This document shows, one piece after another, positions 27,084-39,796 of a stretch of DNA of 64,000 bases. Under the pieces are notes generated by a model. The model was not told the DNA's origin and did not search any database. It was given only the letters and a program-made list of their open reading frames with translations. The DNA comes from Anastatus disparis (lineage: Eukaryota > Arthropoda > Insecta > Hymenoptera > Eupelmidae): positions 4,898,001-4,962,000 of the forward strand of contig JAFFSR010000237.1 of the NCBI GenBank assembly GCA_017163975.1, written 5' to 3'. The number at the start of each line of letters is the position of its first letter. Position 1 is the first letter of the stretch. A program made the translations under genes and the position numbers.

Positions 27084-27253
27084 CCCGATAGAAAATTGAC
27101 CATATTTTAGACAAAACTTTTGGTCAAAATAAATTAAAATGAAATTTATCTAGAAATTGTTGTAATGTTTTTAACATAACTTTTAGATAAGTGTCATTTC
27201 AATTTACGTCGACCAGAAATTTTGCCCAGAACATGGTCAATTTTCGACCAGGG
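27084..27253. mobile_element. Diverged MITE with related ends (CCC..TAGAAAATTGACCAT)
   Basis: The left end CCCGATAGAAAATTGACCAT is matched in inverted orientation by ATGGTCAATTTTCGACCAGGG at the right end, about 20 bp with few mismatches. The left flank is TA and the right flank AT. A second inner pair (TTTTGGTCAAAAT and ACGTCGACCAGAAAT) suggests nested inverted repeats. The CCCTGGTNGAAA terminus resembles the MITE copies at 12515 and 17353, but the interior differs. It therefore looks like another family mobilised by the same kind of transposase. Confidence 0.65.
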
Positions 27254-30200
27254 ATTTCCTGTTTTTTTTCATCATTTGATTAAATAGATTAAACAAATAA
27301 TAATAATATCTAACAAAAACATTTTAATTTCAAAACTGTATATTTATAAATAGCTTCTAATTAATAACTTTTAATTAATAATATAATAAAATTTTCTTCG
27401 TCGTAAACTTTAAAACCTTCATAATTATAAAAATTTTATCCTTTAGAAACAACTCATAAATTTATCAATTTCATAAAATTTCATCTTACTAATTGAGCTT
27501 AAAAAGGTTAACTTTCCCCTTTGCAAAAGTAACTCCCTAAAAATTAAATATACACTCAAATTAATTAAAAACCGCCTTACACCCTCATTTTCACGAAACA
27601 AAAACAAAAGCAAACAGTAAGAAAAAAAAATATAGAAAATAATAATAATAAAAACAAAAATAAAACTGGGTGAAAGAGAAACTCTTGGGCTGCATACTAA
27701 TCATAAGGTCCGAATCTCAGATAAAATCTTTTTACGAGACTCGTGGCTTTTCGACGCGTTTACAGGCCGTAAAAAACACAGCGGGGGTGTACTTGAATTA
27801 AAGGATGAGGCCAAAAATTTAGGTCAGTATACAAGAGAGAGAGAAGGTAAACCTGCTTTTCAAATGAATAGAGATATGAAACTTATACTATATGGATAAT
27901 TTTAGTTTCCAAGAGTAAAGAGAATTTAATTATATATTAACTTTGGATATCTATTGAAGTGGCATCAATTGAGATCGATGGATTTATGGAATAGAGAAAG
28001 TTTCATCTTTGATTTTCGGTGCATCTGTGCCGGATGATTATATGAATTTAAAATTCGTTTATGATGGAAGAGGATCGAATCGCATTCGTTTATGATTGAT
28101 GAATCAATTCTAACTTAATTACATTTAGCTTTTTTTAAAATTTTTCTATGAATTTGAAAATTTAATGAAAAGTTTATTCTAATCTTTTATAAAGTCAGTT
28201 TTGTCATTGTAATTTTTAGATAAAGATCGTATTATTGGTTTCGGAAACAGAATAACGATTTTCGCATTAAAATAAATTAAAATATAACCGTTTAAAATGT
28301 TTCTTTTCTTTCAGTAATTCTTAATGAACTATTGTAGGTTTTATGGAACTTTTATTTCTTATGAAACTGTATTTGTTCTTGCAGATTAAATATTAAAACT
28401 ACTTTTTCGTAATAAAGCTTTAAATTTCTCGAGAATTCTTTCAATTATTACTGTTTAAAAAATATTCTTATATACAAGATTAAAAATTTATCTTTTCAAC
28501 TTGTATCGAATAACATTACGTATTCAGAATTATAAATCAGAAACCTTAAAAATAATTGACATAAATTTCAAACTCGAAGTCCGCAAGTACCGCATTAGAA
28601 TACAAACGAACTTAGCTTCATTAAAAAGCAAGTCCATAGCAACAGTAAAAATTTTAAAACATAACTTTTTTTTTAAGATTAAATCATTCAGATGAATAGA
28701 CAAATGACCTATAAACAACAATACCAAATATTATCTTAACTACTACTTTTTAATGTCCCTCGTACACGCGAAAAAAGGCCTCAAATTCAAACAGAAAAAG
28801 CTCTGTATGCTAATTATTGCTGTACACAATACTTTGAACAAAAAGAAAAAAAATGAAAATATTCGTCCTTGGTATAATGATGACCTTAAAAAAAATTTTC
28901 AGCTTGGGTAATTTTATCTTTCTTTATAAGTTTCATAACGGCAAATTTTTCATAATTAGATATCTCGAATTGTCTGGAGAAAGCGAGACAAAGAAGAACA
29001 AAAAAAGAAAAGAAGTTAAAGAAAAAAAAGAAAAAGATAAGTTAGGTCACGTAATTTCGCGACTCTAAAAGAGGATGATTAAATTCACTTAAGGTTAGTA
29101 CAATACCACCGGAGATTAACGCTTTACTTGCGAGTGCTTTCAATGTAGTTTTCCAAAGTTTAATAAGATTTTGTGCGTCAGGTATTTTCTGTTAATCTTT
29201 ATTTGCCAAAGTGGAAATAATTGTAACTGTTTAATCATAGGATTTATACGAGTTTCGAAAGAGAAGATTTTTCAATCTTTTTTTCGTTTGATAATGTATC
29301 CTTTAATTTTTTTAATTTATCTTATTAATTAACGATGTGTATTGTCAAGTATAATAAAAAAGATAAATGGATATTTGGAACTCCGACGATAAATAATTAG
29401 AGCTTAAAATATTAATGATTGCATTAAAATGAAAAATTTAATTTTAATAATTGAAAGACTGAAAAGTGTCAAAACTTTTTTGATACTTGAATATGTTAAA
29501 TATATTATAAAATATATCACAAAACAATATTGAAATTATTAAATTTAATAATGAAATTTCAATAATTTAATCAATAAAGAATATCAAATGACATTCTCCG
29601 CGTATGGATAATTTTTCTAAAAGAAAACGTGATAATGATATTCATTATTAATTGATACCCTTTAAAATAAATTTTTCTCTAGTTTTTAATAAAAATTTTA
29701 AAATTACTTTTTTATTTAAAATCCGATGCATCTCATAACAATCTTAAATAATAATAAATATAAATATTTGATGAATGCATAATACCTTAACAAAGTAGCA
29801 ATAAAGAAATCATTAATTGCAATCCATATCGTTGCACACGATCGAATTTTACTTTTATTGGCCTTTCTTTGGAGTGTCAAAAATATTTATTACGCACGTC
29901 TGAATAAATTTAGGAAGTATGATAGAAGCAAAAAGTTTTAATTGCGCAAAGGCACGCGAAAAGCAAAAGACGGTTAGACGCTTTACATGAGTGCACTTAA
30001 GTCTTCTTTTTATTTAACATTTTTTTTCTTGCTGTGATTAAAATGTATTACTCTTTTCAAAAATAAATAATTTATTTTGCGTTTGATTATAAACATTTTT
30101 TTGACTTATAAAAATTCATGCATTTTTCTTTGAATTCGATGCTTATGTTACTTCAATGCAACTTAATTAATGTATTGCATTAAGAGTTTAATATTATTTT

Positions 30201-33200
30201 AAGAATACTTATCCCAATAAAAATATGAACTTTTTTTATCAATGCTAACAATAACGTTGCAATTAAATTTAGCACTGACAATAGTGTAATAATTGCCGTC
30301 GTTACGTCATTAATTGACGTGGAAATGTCGAAAGTTCGTTAATATTCATACTTGTTATATAAGACATCTATACATTTTGAATTCTTACTTTAAAACTCCT
30401 TGTGAATTTAATTAAAGATCAAATATAACTTTGTACTTTGTACTCGACACATTAAAACTAAAATAATTAAATGTCCTTTATTTTAAAAATGCATATTTTC
30501 ATCTTTTTGCATATTTAATTGTAATTTACTTGTGAGGTAAATATTATTTATAATTAATGTTTAATTAGTCCTAAAATATTATATTATATAGGATAAGTGA
30601 AAATTCTGAATTTCAATACAAATAAAAAGTAATTGATGATAATTAAATTTTAAAGAGTTCAACTTAATATAAATTAATTAATCGTGTAAAATTATCCAAA
30701 AAAGTTAAGAAAGATTATTTCAAAATTTATAAAATATTGAAATCATAACATATCATATATTTATAAATAATCTCATTTTAAGTAAAAATATCTTCTGTAT
30801 AATGCATAGTATGAATTTAACATTTAATTCAGAATATTCTATAAAAGCTTTTACAATTATAATAAGCTCCAACTGAATTAAAACATCTAAATAGTACTTA
30901 ATATAAGCTACTTTAATAAAACATAAGCGTCCACTTAATATATAAATCGTACAAAAAATTAAACTTTAGATACTGCTCGAACTTTGAATGAGAATAATAA
31001 TTCATATTAAGGAAGAAAAAATTAAGTTTTCAAGTATAATTAAAATTTTTTTAAACTTTTTATTTAGGAAATAAAAATATCCATTCTCACTTTTCGCCGA
31101 AAACAAATGTAGTTTCCAAAATTTCAAGTGAACTCCGTTTTAATATAATCAAGCGCATATGAGCTTTTAGGAAGTATTTTAACACCTGGCGGTAAACACA
31201 AGAATTTTACGAGTGTGCTTTTTATTCGCACGATTAAATGCAGCTACAGAATACGAGGATATATTACTGCAAAATCTTATTAGTTTAACTTTACATCAAA
31301 GAATTAAATTTATTTTAGTTTTTTTGTTCAACAATGTAGTTATAAATTTAAATTCAGTAACACTCTATTAGTGTGCTGAGAAATTCTTAAATAATTAGAA
31401 AATTCATTATTTTTAATTAACTTGTCATGCACTTGATAAAAACTAAAATTACTTTTTACCATAATTTGTTTAAATACGTAATGGAAATTTTAAAAATTTT
31501 TAATTGAAATTTTTTAAAAGAATAAAGGAATCTCGCCAAACATTATAGTGATTTTTATTTTTAATTAAGCAAATTTACTTTAATCTGAATATTTTATTCT
31601 ATTTGGAAAATGTTTACATAATTTAATTGCGCTTAATATTTGTGCATTTGTAAGTAGCAGCTTTTAATTAGTTTAAACATGGAGCTTCATTATAAAAAGA
31701 ATGCTTTTATGAACATTTTTTTTGCACTGAGTTCAAAATTACTCTGATAATTATTATTTCTCTATTATAATTGTTATTTTAAACAAAATATTTCTTTTGA
31801 AAAGATATATAATTATTTTAGTACTTTTGTGTTTTATTGCCCACGTAATATTAAGTAGAAATACGTGAATTTTCTTTTATTATTCGAAATGAAAAAAAAA
31901 TTTAGTGAAAATTTAAAAATTTTAGTTGGCATGTATATCGAGCAAACAAGATTTATATTAGATATAAGTAAAAAAATGAGTTTTATATAATATGCGTGAA
32001 TGTACGGGGTTACATATTTTACGAATGCATAACATTCCTAAATTTATCTAATCGGATTTCAAATAAAGTGCCCATTTTAAATTTTATACTTTTTATTAAT
32101 TCAAAAATTATGTATGTTATTTCAAAAATTTGTTTTAGTTTCCGTATTAATAATTTCTTTTTATAAGTATCAGATTTATTTGAAATATCTTAAAAAATAG
32201 TACAACTTCTATATTTTTTAAATATATCACTTCAAATAATTTCATATCTGTAAAAAGTTTTTCATATTTAATTTCGTTTATTTCGTTTATCAATAACAGA
32301 ATCGATTCACAGTGTAAATCACAAAACTGAAAATTACATCATCGACAATCGTGTACCGATACTTTTATATTTATTCTAACTCAAAAAACTATCATTTAAA
32401 AATCGTACTTATTCACTTATCATTCGCTCCCAAATAATAACAAAAAATACAAAGATAAAAATTCCGTTCGGAAAATATACGTAAAATGAATTTATATTCG
32501 CCGGAGCTAAAAACTATTCAACTTTCTTCTTTCTTTTATTTTATGCTTATACTTTGAACTTGACTATATTTTCTATATCTATATACACGTTTGTTTCACT
32601 CTCTACGTCAGTCATAAATATTTCATTTTTCCGAGTGGTATTCCGAGGCAATAGCTACGATAGCTTTGCTTATTCTATCTCTGGGATTAGAGCTTCTTTC
32701 ATGGAATATTTTTTTTCTCTCCTATTCTTTTTCCGCTGGATGAGAAAGGTAAAAATAACTTTTGAGCTTACATCGAACTAAACATGATGGATCGTCCTTT
32801 GCAAATATACTGCTATCTCACTTCTTTTTTTTTCCTTTTTTTTTATCTGAATGCGCATAAATTTCAGACATGGTTGCAAGCTTTTTTTTCTATTATACGA
32901 AGAGATTCATAATATTATCGGTAGTTGACTTTGAGAATTTGTTTTTTTTCAGGATAAAAACAAAGTTTATTTGATACTTAAGGTAATTTATCGATCGATA
33001 TGTACTACAAATACAAATGTTTGGACTATGTATTTTTATGTGTCATAAAGTAAAGTAATTTCAACAAAATTTACATATTGATCAGCTGGGTAAAGTTAAT
33101 TAGAGAATACTTAATCGAATGATTGGCATCTTTTAATATTTTGTAACTGATTTTTATTTTCATTGTCTCATTTGGTTTCCTGAACAAATTTATGTAGCCA

Positions 33201-33583
33201 TTAATTACAGGATGTAATAATTGCAAATCTATCAAAGCCTGCTAAGTTACGTCCGAGTATTTATAGTTGATGTATATTTTACGTGTTCCATAAACAATAA
33301 ATCATTATTTAGCAGACTTTAATATTTTTTCAGGTCAGTAAATCAAATAATTCAAGGAGCAAACAGAATCCTTAAAAATTAAAATTATGGATATGAAAAT
33401 AAATAAAAAGTCTAATGGTTTCTGAATGTCTGTTGTAATTGACAAAATTTAATTAACCGATATTTAAATTTTCTTAACAATTTTTTTTACTCTTTTATAT
33501 TATATCATATCCTATATAAAATATTAGTGATGTTATGATTAGTTATTTCTTTACTCATATAGATATTCAATACATATTCTTTA
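27254..33583. other. AT-rich intronic sequence, nothing recognised
   Basis: No gene or defined repeat was found. Short chance open frames occur, such as 28501-28695 and its antisense. At about 30307-30323 ACGTCATTAATTGACGT is a near-palindrome with two TGACGT-type half-sites; its function is unknown. Confidence 0.5.
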
Positions 33584-33826
33584 CTATCTTCGTGTAAGGG
33601 TATTTACTTCTAAACCCTTGCCATGCATAATTTTCTTAAAGCCTCTTCCCGATGCTTCCTGTATTCATTCAGAGTATATTTAATGTCCATCAATCATTTT
33701 TTCTATACCCAAGCCAACATTGACTAAACTTATAAGTTTTATGTATTTTTTTAAATTATCGCAGCTTAAAAAATTGAATATGGTTTTGATAGTCATTGGA
33801 AAAACCTTCCATAGAGTAACAGAGAA
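33584..33826 (-). pseudogene. Possible decayed coding fragment, unidentified
   Basis: One minus-strand frame runs for 81 codons before a TAG at 33584-33586, interrupted only by TAA (33680-33682) and TGA (33668-33670). The part next to the final stop reads EASGRGFKKIMHGKGLEVNT, which looks protein-like, with Gly, His and charged residues and a lower AT content than the surroundings. The part before the breaks is hydrophobic (LISLVNVGLGIEKMID). I do not recognise the family. It could be a transposon remnant, a retroposed gene fragment or chance. The opposite strand is also fairly open, which weakens the case. Confidence 0.2.
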
Positions 33827-36292
33827 TCAAAAAATTATTTGGTCCTTTTTATCGGAATTTAATTTTATGCTTATTTTGAAACAGTTAAAATAATATAGCA
33901 AAATCTAATAGGATTTTGAAGATATTGCTTTTTTATTTAAAATAATATTTCGTGTAATGTTTTAAACTAGATAATTTCCGAAGAAAATATAAAATTCTCA
34001 AGTATTGTAAATTTTGATTTACATGTGGTAAAATTGATTGATGGATGCTTTACCCTATAATGTGGAAAAGCTCATTGGGAGGAAACCACAAACCAAAGAC
34101 AGTGGATAAAAAAAGTCAAATCTTGCTAGATACGATTATCCTCCTTTATCTTCGAACACTATTGTTGAAGTTCTATTATTATCACGATCGAGCCATTCAC
34201 CATACGGATTTAAGCGACGCCGAGTGCTGCTTAACATGTTCGAAGTAGCGTAAACTGTCAAATGGTTTTAGTATTTAATGAGAAGATTTTAAAATTCTTC
34301 TTCATTTGAAAGAAAAAATATTCTCAAGTTTTTGAGAGGAATTAATCTCTTATCTTTTAAAGTAAAAAATCTGTTGCTTAGAAAGTCACTCCTAATGTAT
34401 TAATGATAATTTTAATAAGCACATAAAGATAAAAATCTGGATTATTACTGAGTTTCTTATTTCACGGCTATAAAATATGCAATAAATTTTGATAGAAAGA
34501 TCTAGTTTGAATATTTTTTAAACATTTTTAATTGAATCTTTTTTGTAAATAAGAATATTGATTTTATATTTAACGAGTGTGGATTAAATATATAAACGTA
34601 ATCAATTAAAAAGTACCAGGCCTTAATTTATTCGTTCAATTTAATTTTAATTCTAAGAGCAATCGCAAGAGTTCAGATTGACCCAAATCTCTCTTGATCT
34701 TTTTTGTATACCAATGATAATATAGTTTGTATTTAACAATGGAATTATAAATTATACGTGAATACCAAATGGAATTTAAATAACAGATAAAATAATTTTA
34801 ACGATAACAAGCAAAAGTGTTATTCGTTAAAATGAAAACTTTAACTACATTTATATGAAAGAAAAGATAGATATAGTGAATTTAATATCAAAAGTATGTT
34901 GACTAGATTAAAATTACAAAGAGTTTATCTTGGAAATACAAAGTGGTACAAAGTTTACATTTTGTAAAATGATGTATAGCCGTTAAAACTATAAATAATA
35001 TTGATTAAGTTTTCATTTATTATGCAATTATTGGAATAATGGATATAGAATTTTAAATACAAGTTAGCTATAAATTTTAAAGTTATCATAAATATTTAGT
35101 TTCAGTTAATAAAAGCTAGCAATTGAATTTGAAATTTTTTAATTTTTAAAATATTTAAAGCTAGAATTTTACTTTATAAGAATAATATACTTCAGACTTC
35201 GTGTATTTTTAACATTACATGATTGTTTTTTCTTTTTTCTCTTCATAAAAGCAACTAAAAATAAATGCGACCAACCATTTCCAATAATTTTCATTCCAAG
35301 AACCTTACTTGTACAATCCCAAGGCAATGAGGAAAGAAAAAAACGCCGAAGAGAAAATAATTTCCGTACTTAAAGTGTAGCAAGTAAAAGTCGAAGTAGG
35401 AATAAGAGAGAAAAGAGAGTTAAAGAGGAAGAAATTAGAAAAGTTAAGGATAGGAAACATCTGTAATTTTGACAACCTGTTGTCACAAATTACTCACTTT
35501 GCTATTACCTCTCTTTCATTCCGTGCCATTGCTAAATGTAAGACAATTAGCGTGTTTCTAACCCTTTCGCAAAAACAGTAAGAAATTAGTTACGCTTAGG
35601 AAAGGAAAAAAACGTTGATGTAAAAAAAAAACAAATATAAAAGAAAAGGAATCTTTTAAAAGTCAGAGTTGAGATAAAAAATATAAATTAGCAAGTTAAC
35701 ATTTTCTCTTGCTCTCCTTTTCTCTTTTAGTTTAAAGATGGGAAATAGGAAACTTACCCAGTGGGTGAGGGAGATGACACGGAGACTCTTTCTATATTCA
35801 TCGGAAACGTACTTGATTGCTAGAATTCTAGGTACAAAAAGGCCTCGATAGTACATTCACTTTATATAGAAGAACAAAAAACGCGAACCAGAGATAGTCA
35901 TTTGACTTTCAATTTATTTTTCCCTTTTTTTTCTCTTACATTTATTTTTTTTATTTTCTTTAGGATACATTCTTTATTTAACTTGTTTTTCTCATATTGT
36001 AAGGGTTAATAATCTATAGGATATTTCTTGGAAATAACGACATTAAAATTCATATGCTCTGTAAATAATATTAATCATGCAACGTATTGTAAAAAGAATA
36101 TGTTTGGATATTTTATTGATTAGTTTTGATTTAAGTTGGAACTATAATTTTATCAAAGTTAAAGGCCATAAAATTTAAATATTTTAACGTGTTTATGTAT
36201 TTATTAATTTCTTACAGAAATCATATTCTGTTTTTTCCCTATAATCGAGTGCAAAGTTGCCAAAAATCATCAATGGTAAGGGAGTAAGTGAT
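33827..36292. other. AT-rich intronic sequence, nothing recognised
   Basis: A GC-richer patch at about 34045-34250 carries a 67-codon open frame with no recognisable family. A purine-rich patch lies near 35380-35460. No exon is supported. Confidence 0.5.
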
Positions 36293-36876
36293 TTTAAAAT
36301 CTATAAACCTAAACCTAAATTTCCAAAACTTATAAACTCAAAATCCATATAACCAAAAGTCTTCAAACTTAAATCCTAAAACCAAAATCCATCATCTCAG
36401 AAACTATGATTATAATCATCAATACTCTAAAGTCATAAGCCAAACACTAATGATCTCAGAACCTATTTTCCTAAATCTTAAAATCTAAAATTCATAAACC
36501 CATAACCGTAAAGAATAAATCTAAATTCATAACATATAAATATAAACCTGGAATAGGCAAATCTCAAACTATGTAACCCACGATCTAAACCTTGTAAACT
36601 TGAAACATTCAAACTCAAAATTCAATAACTCAAACCCAAAATCCACAATCCTTTAATATGTAAATCCAAAAGTACAAAACCTTAAATCTGCTATTCTTTG
36701 AAGATGAAATTCAAAAATCTAAAGTTAATAAGCACAAAACTTAAAACTCACAATCCCGAAAAACATGTGAATTGAAACCAATATAATCCAAAAGTATGTA
36801 AACGCAAATCCAAATAACACCAGGAACTCAAATATTATAAACTCATAAGTCCAAGTACATATAAATTATAAAAACC
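36293..36876. repeat. Degenerate A/C-rich (G-poor) array
   Basis: Almost 600 bases repeat variants of AAATCCATAAAC, AAACCTAAA, AACTCAAAATCC and CTTAAATCC. The + strand has very little G throughout. The word length drifts around 10-16 bases, so the array is old or imprecise. The start (AAACCTAAACCTAAA) resembles interstitial telomere-like CCTAA repeats, but the rest does not keep that unit. The edges are sharp: the normal AT-rich mix with both strands balanced returns after about 36876. Confidence 0.65.
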
Positions 36877-38051
36877 TGATAAATTTTAAATATAATAAAT
36901 ATTACAATCAATAAATGAAAATTGGTCTCTTAATCTTTTAGTATAATTTATTTTATATGAAAGCATGGAATACCAAATTAGAATTATTTGCCTAACTAGT
37001 CTTCAGATCTAACGTACAACCGAAACAATATCAATAAATATCTTCCTGCTATTACATGTTATATCTATTACATGAATACCTTGAATGCTAGGTAAGCTAA
37101 AGAGAGGATTCATGGTCATGATCGAATTTTGCATAATGTAATACAGAAATGCATTTAAGCGCAAGCAAAGCTGCTTATGCCATATTTACAAAACTGCTAT
37201 TGATTCTAACCTATAGAAGGAATTACAGTAATATTCCTTTGCGAATAATTGAAATAAATCAAAGAAGTTCATTTAACCTTAAATAATAATTATTACATTT
37301 TAACGAAAGAAGAAATCGAAATAAAAATTTTTTTATACATAGTATTGTATTGAATAATTAAACTTTTGTTACAAAATTTATATACTTCAACACTTTTTAA
37401 TCAGTGCACGTTAATATAAAATATCAATGAAATAACGAACACCTGACATAGAATATATAATCAGGATTATATATTGAACTTGGGGTAATTTGATACGCAT
37501 CACACCAACCGGTAATTGAATCTGCTCGCAAAGAAGATTATAATGGGCCATCTTAGATGCTTAAGTTATACAAAAGATGCGAAGGGTATAAAGGTATGAT
37601 CTTATGTGCTCAGCAACAATATAGCAACGTGCACTAAATTTTTTAGATTTCTATCATTAATTTTAATAATTAAATTTTTAAATAAAACGCTTTTATAATT
37701 GGAAATAATTTCGTTTTCTCGTTATTAAAATATATTTACAATTATTAATTATTTATGTGATCGACATTTATAACATCAGAGAATAAAATTATTGATTGAC
37801 ATTAATATTTTTGAATATCCATCATGCAGATACAAATGACGATATCAAAGTCAGCATTACAACAAGGTAATGTTGCAACAACATAAAATTTATACGCATC
37901 CCATACACGATCACGTGCACACACGACACAGACACAATAACAACTTTTAATATCTTCAGTAAATATATGAGATAATATTCAATCTTATTTTCATCCTAGA
38001 GAAATCTCTCCACATATAACCCATCAAACTTAAGTTAGACAGAAATGGTAG

Positions 38052-38142
38052 TAACAAGACGATTTATACACCCAACGAAACGTCGTATAAACTCCTTTAT
38101 ACACCCATACCCATAGCGATATCGTATATAACTGTCTTGTTA
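38052..38142. repeat. Short imperfect inverted repeat
   Basis: TAACAAGAC-GATTTATACA (38052-38071) pairs with TATATAACTGTCTTGTTA (38125-38142). Inside, TTTATACACCCA occurs twice as a direct repeat. This could be a small foldback element; no other copy was seen. Confidence 0.45.
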
Positions 38143-39324
38143 GTGAAAACAATGATAAAATGGTATAGAAACTATGGTATGCAACGATAGTTTCAATGTT
38201 TGAAACTTTATGTGTTTATATCTCCATAACATATACATCGCTGTATAATTTTGATGGATATGTAAGTTCATATTCACGATTGCACGTTCTTGAAGGAATG
38301 ATAAAACGAATAATTTTATTCGTTTCGTCTAGATCAAAAAGAACATTTTTTGTTGGTTTGAAATTACTATTTTCTGTATGCTTTTTGATTTATTGTGTAT
38401 TACAATAATTGAGCTTTTATAAAGTTTGATGTTTATACATTTCGATATGATTTATTACTTTTTTATATTAGTTAGAAATTTATTAGAAACATCTAATAAA
38501 AAATAAAAATAAAAACATGGCAGAGATATAAAATTTGCAAGCATCAAAAAACTAAACTTTATTGCATAAATCGTACATGAAAAAGCTTTTCTTTATATAG
38601 AGCAGCGCAAAACTGAAAATTGAATTTATTTGATGGAATGCGTAGATACGATTTAAAGGAAAAAAAGCCAAAGAGCCCATATGACTTCAGTTTGAAATAA
38701 ATTCCTCTAACAGAATCATAATAGGAACTGCGAGAATTTAGTGGATTAAAAAAAAGGAAAACAATACGAAATAGAAAAAAAAATATTGATGAAGAATGTA
38801 CTTTACAAATAAGAGGAACTATACATAGAGTTCGAAGTATCGGTATGATACATAAATTTGTAAAAATATAAAGAATACAGAATATTGATTATATGTATAT
38901 CACATGTGACATGTGCAACAGAAACAACACTCGACAGTAAGTATCTTTGCGAGGCTGTTCCATATAACAATTGAATAGAGCCATTGAATTTTTTTGACAG
39001 TAGCTCAAGCAGAGATGGAAAAGTTGTAAATAAAAATAAAAGAAAAGCTTTTGCATGTACCAACGCGTGCGTATGAATTGATTTTATTTTGAGCCGAGTT
39101 GATGGACCATGTTTATAAGAAAATATAAATTTGTAAGATGAAGATATAAATACTATATACCCATTTTATTTATATTTATGTAAAAAATATTTATAATATA
39201 TAATGGTGTATGCAGTTTACAGAAAAAGAATGATGTTTAAAAAAAAATTCATATTGATTATACAATTTAAAAAATATATAAAACTACATGAAATAAAAAA
39301 GGGTATTATTAAATTTATAATGAT

Positions 39325-39796
39325 TTATTTATATATGAAATGTATTCACATATGGGCAAATCTTCAAAACTTTTTATGTACTAGTGGCGAGTCATTTTGT
39401 AGCTGTTACTGAGTTTCCGCATGATGCACAATATCTAAACTGAGTTCACACCTTCTGTGCAATCCTGTGACTCTATTCCTAATAGATTTAATCAGTGTGC
39501 CACCAACGGTGCAGTAGATATTTCTATAAAACGTAAATTTTTATGTATGAAAAATTACATAATTTTATTTATGTAAAAATTTACGTTTCATAGAAATATC
39601 TACTGTGCCGTTGATGGCACACTTACCAAATCTATCAGAAATAGAGTCACAGGATTGCCCGAAAGGTGTGAGCCCAGTTTAGATAGTGTGCATCATGCGG
39701 CAAACCACTAGCAGTCGTGAAAGGACTTTTCAAAAGCATCACGAGAAAATTAAAAGTTTTAAAGATTTGTCCATATGCCTGTATAGACATAAATAA
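39325..39796. repeat. Long foldback (inverted repeat), arms about 230 bp, almost no loop
   Basis: The left arm (about 39325-39556) is matched in reverse complement by the right arm (about 39561-39796). Paired blocks include CATATGGGCAAATCTTC/GATTTGTCCATATG, CCGCATGATGCACA/TGTGCATCATGCGG, GGATTGC/GCAATCC, TGTGACTCTATT/AATAGAGTCACA, CAGTAGATATTTCTATAA and its partner, and AACGTAAATTTTTA/TAAAAATTTACGTT. The arms differ by scattered substitutions and small gaps, so the duplication is not brand-new. There is no coding content. It could be a foldback transposon or MITE, or the template of a long hairpin RNA if transcribed, which it would be as part of the 5-HT7 intron. Confidence 0.85.
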
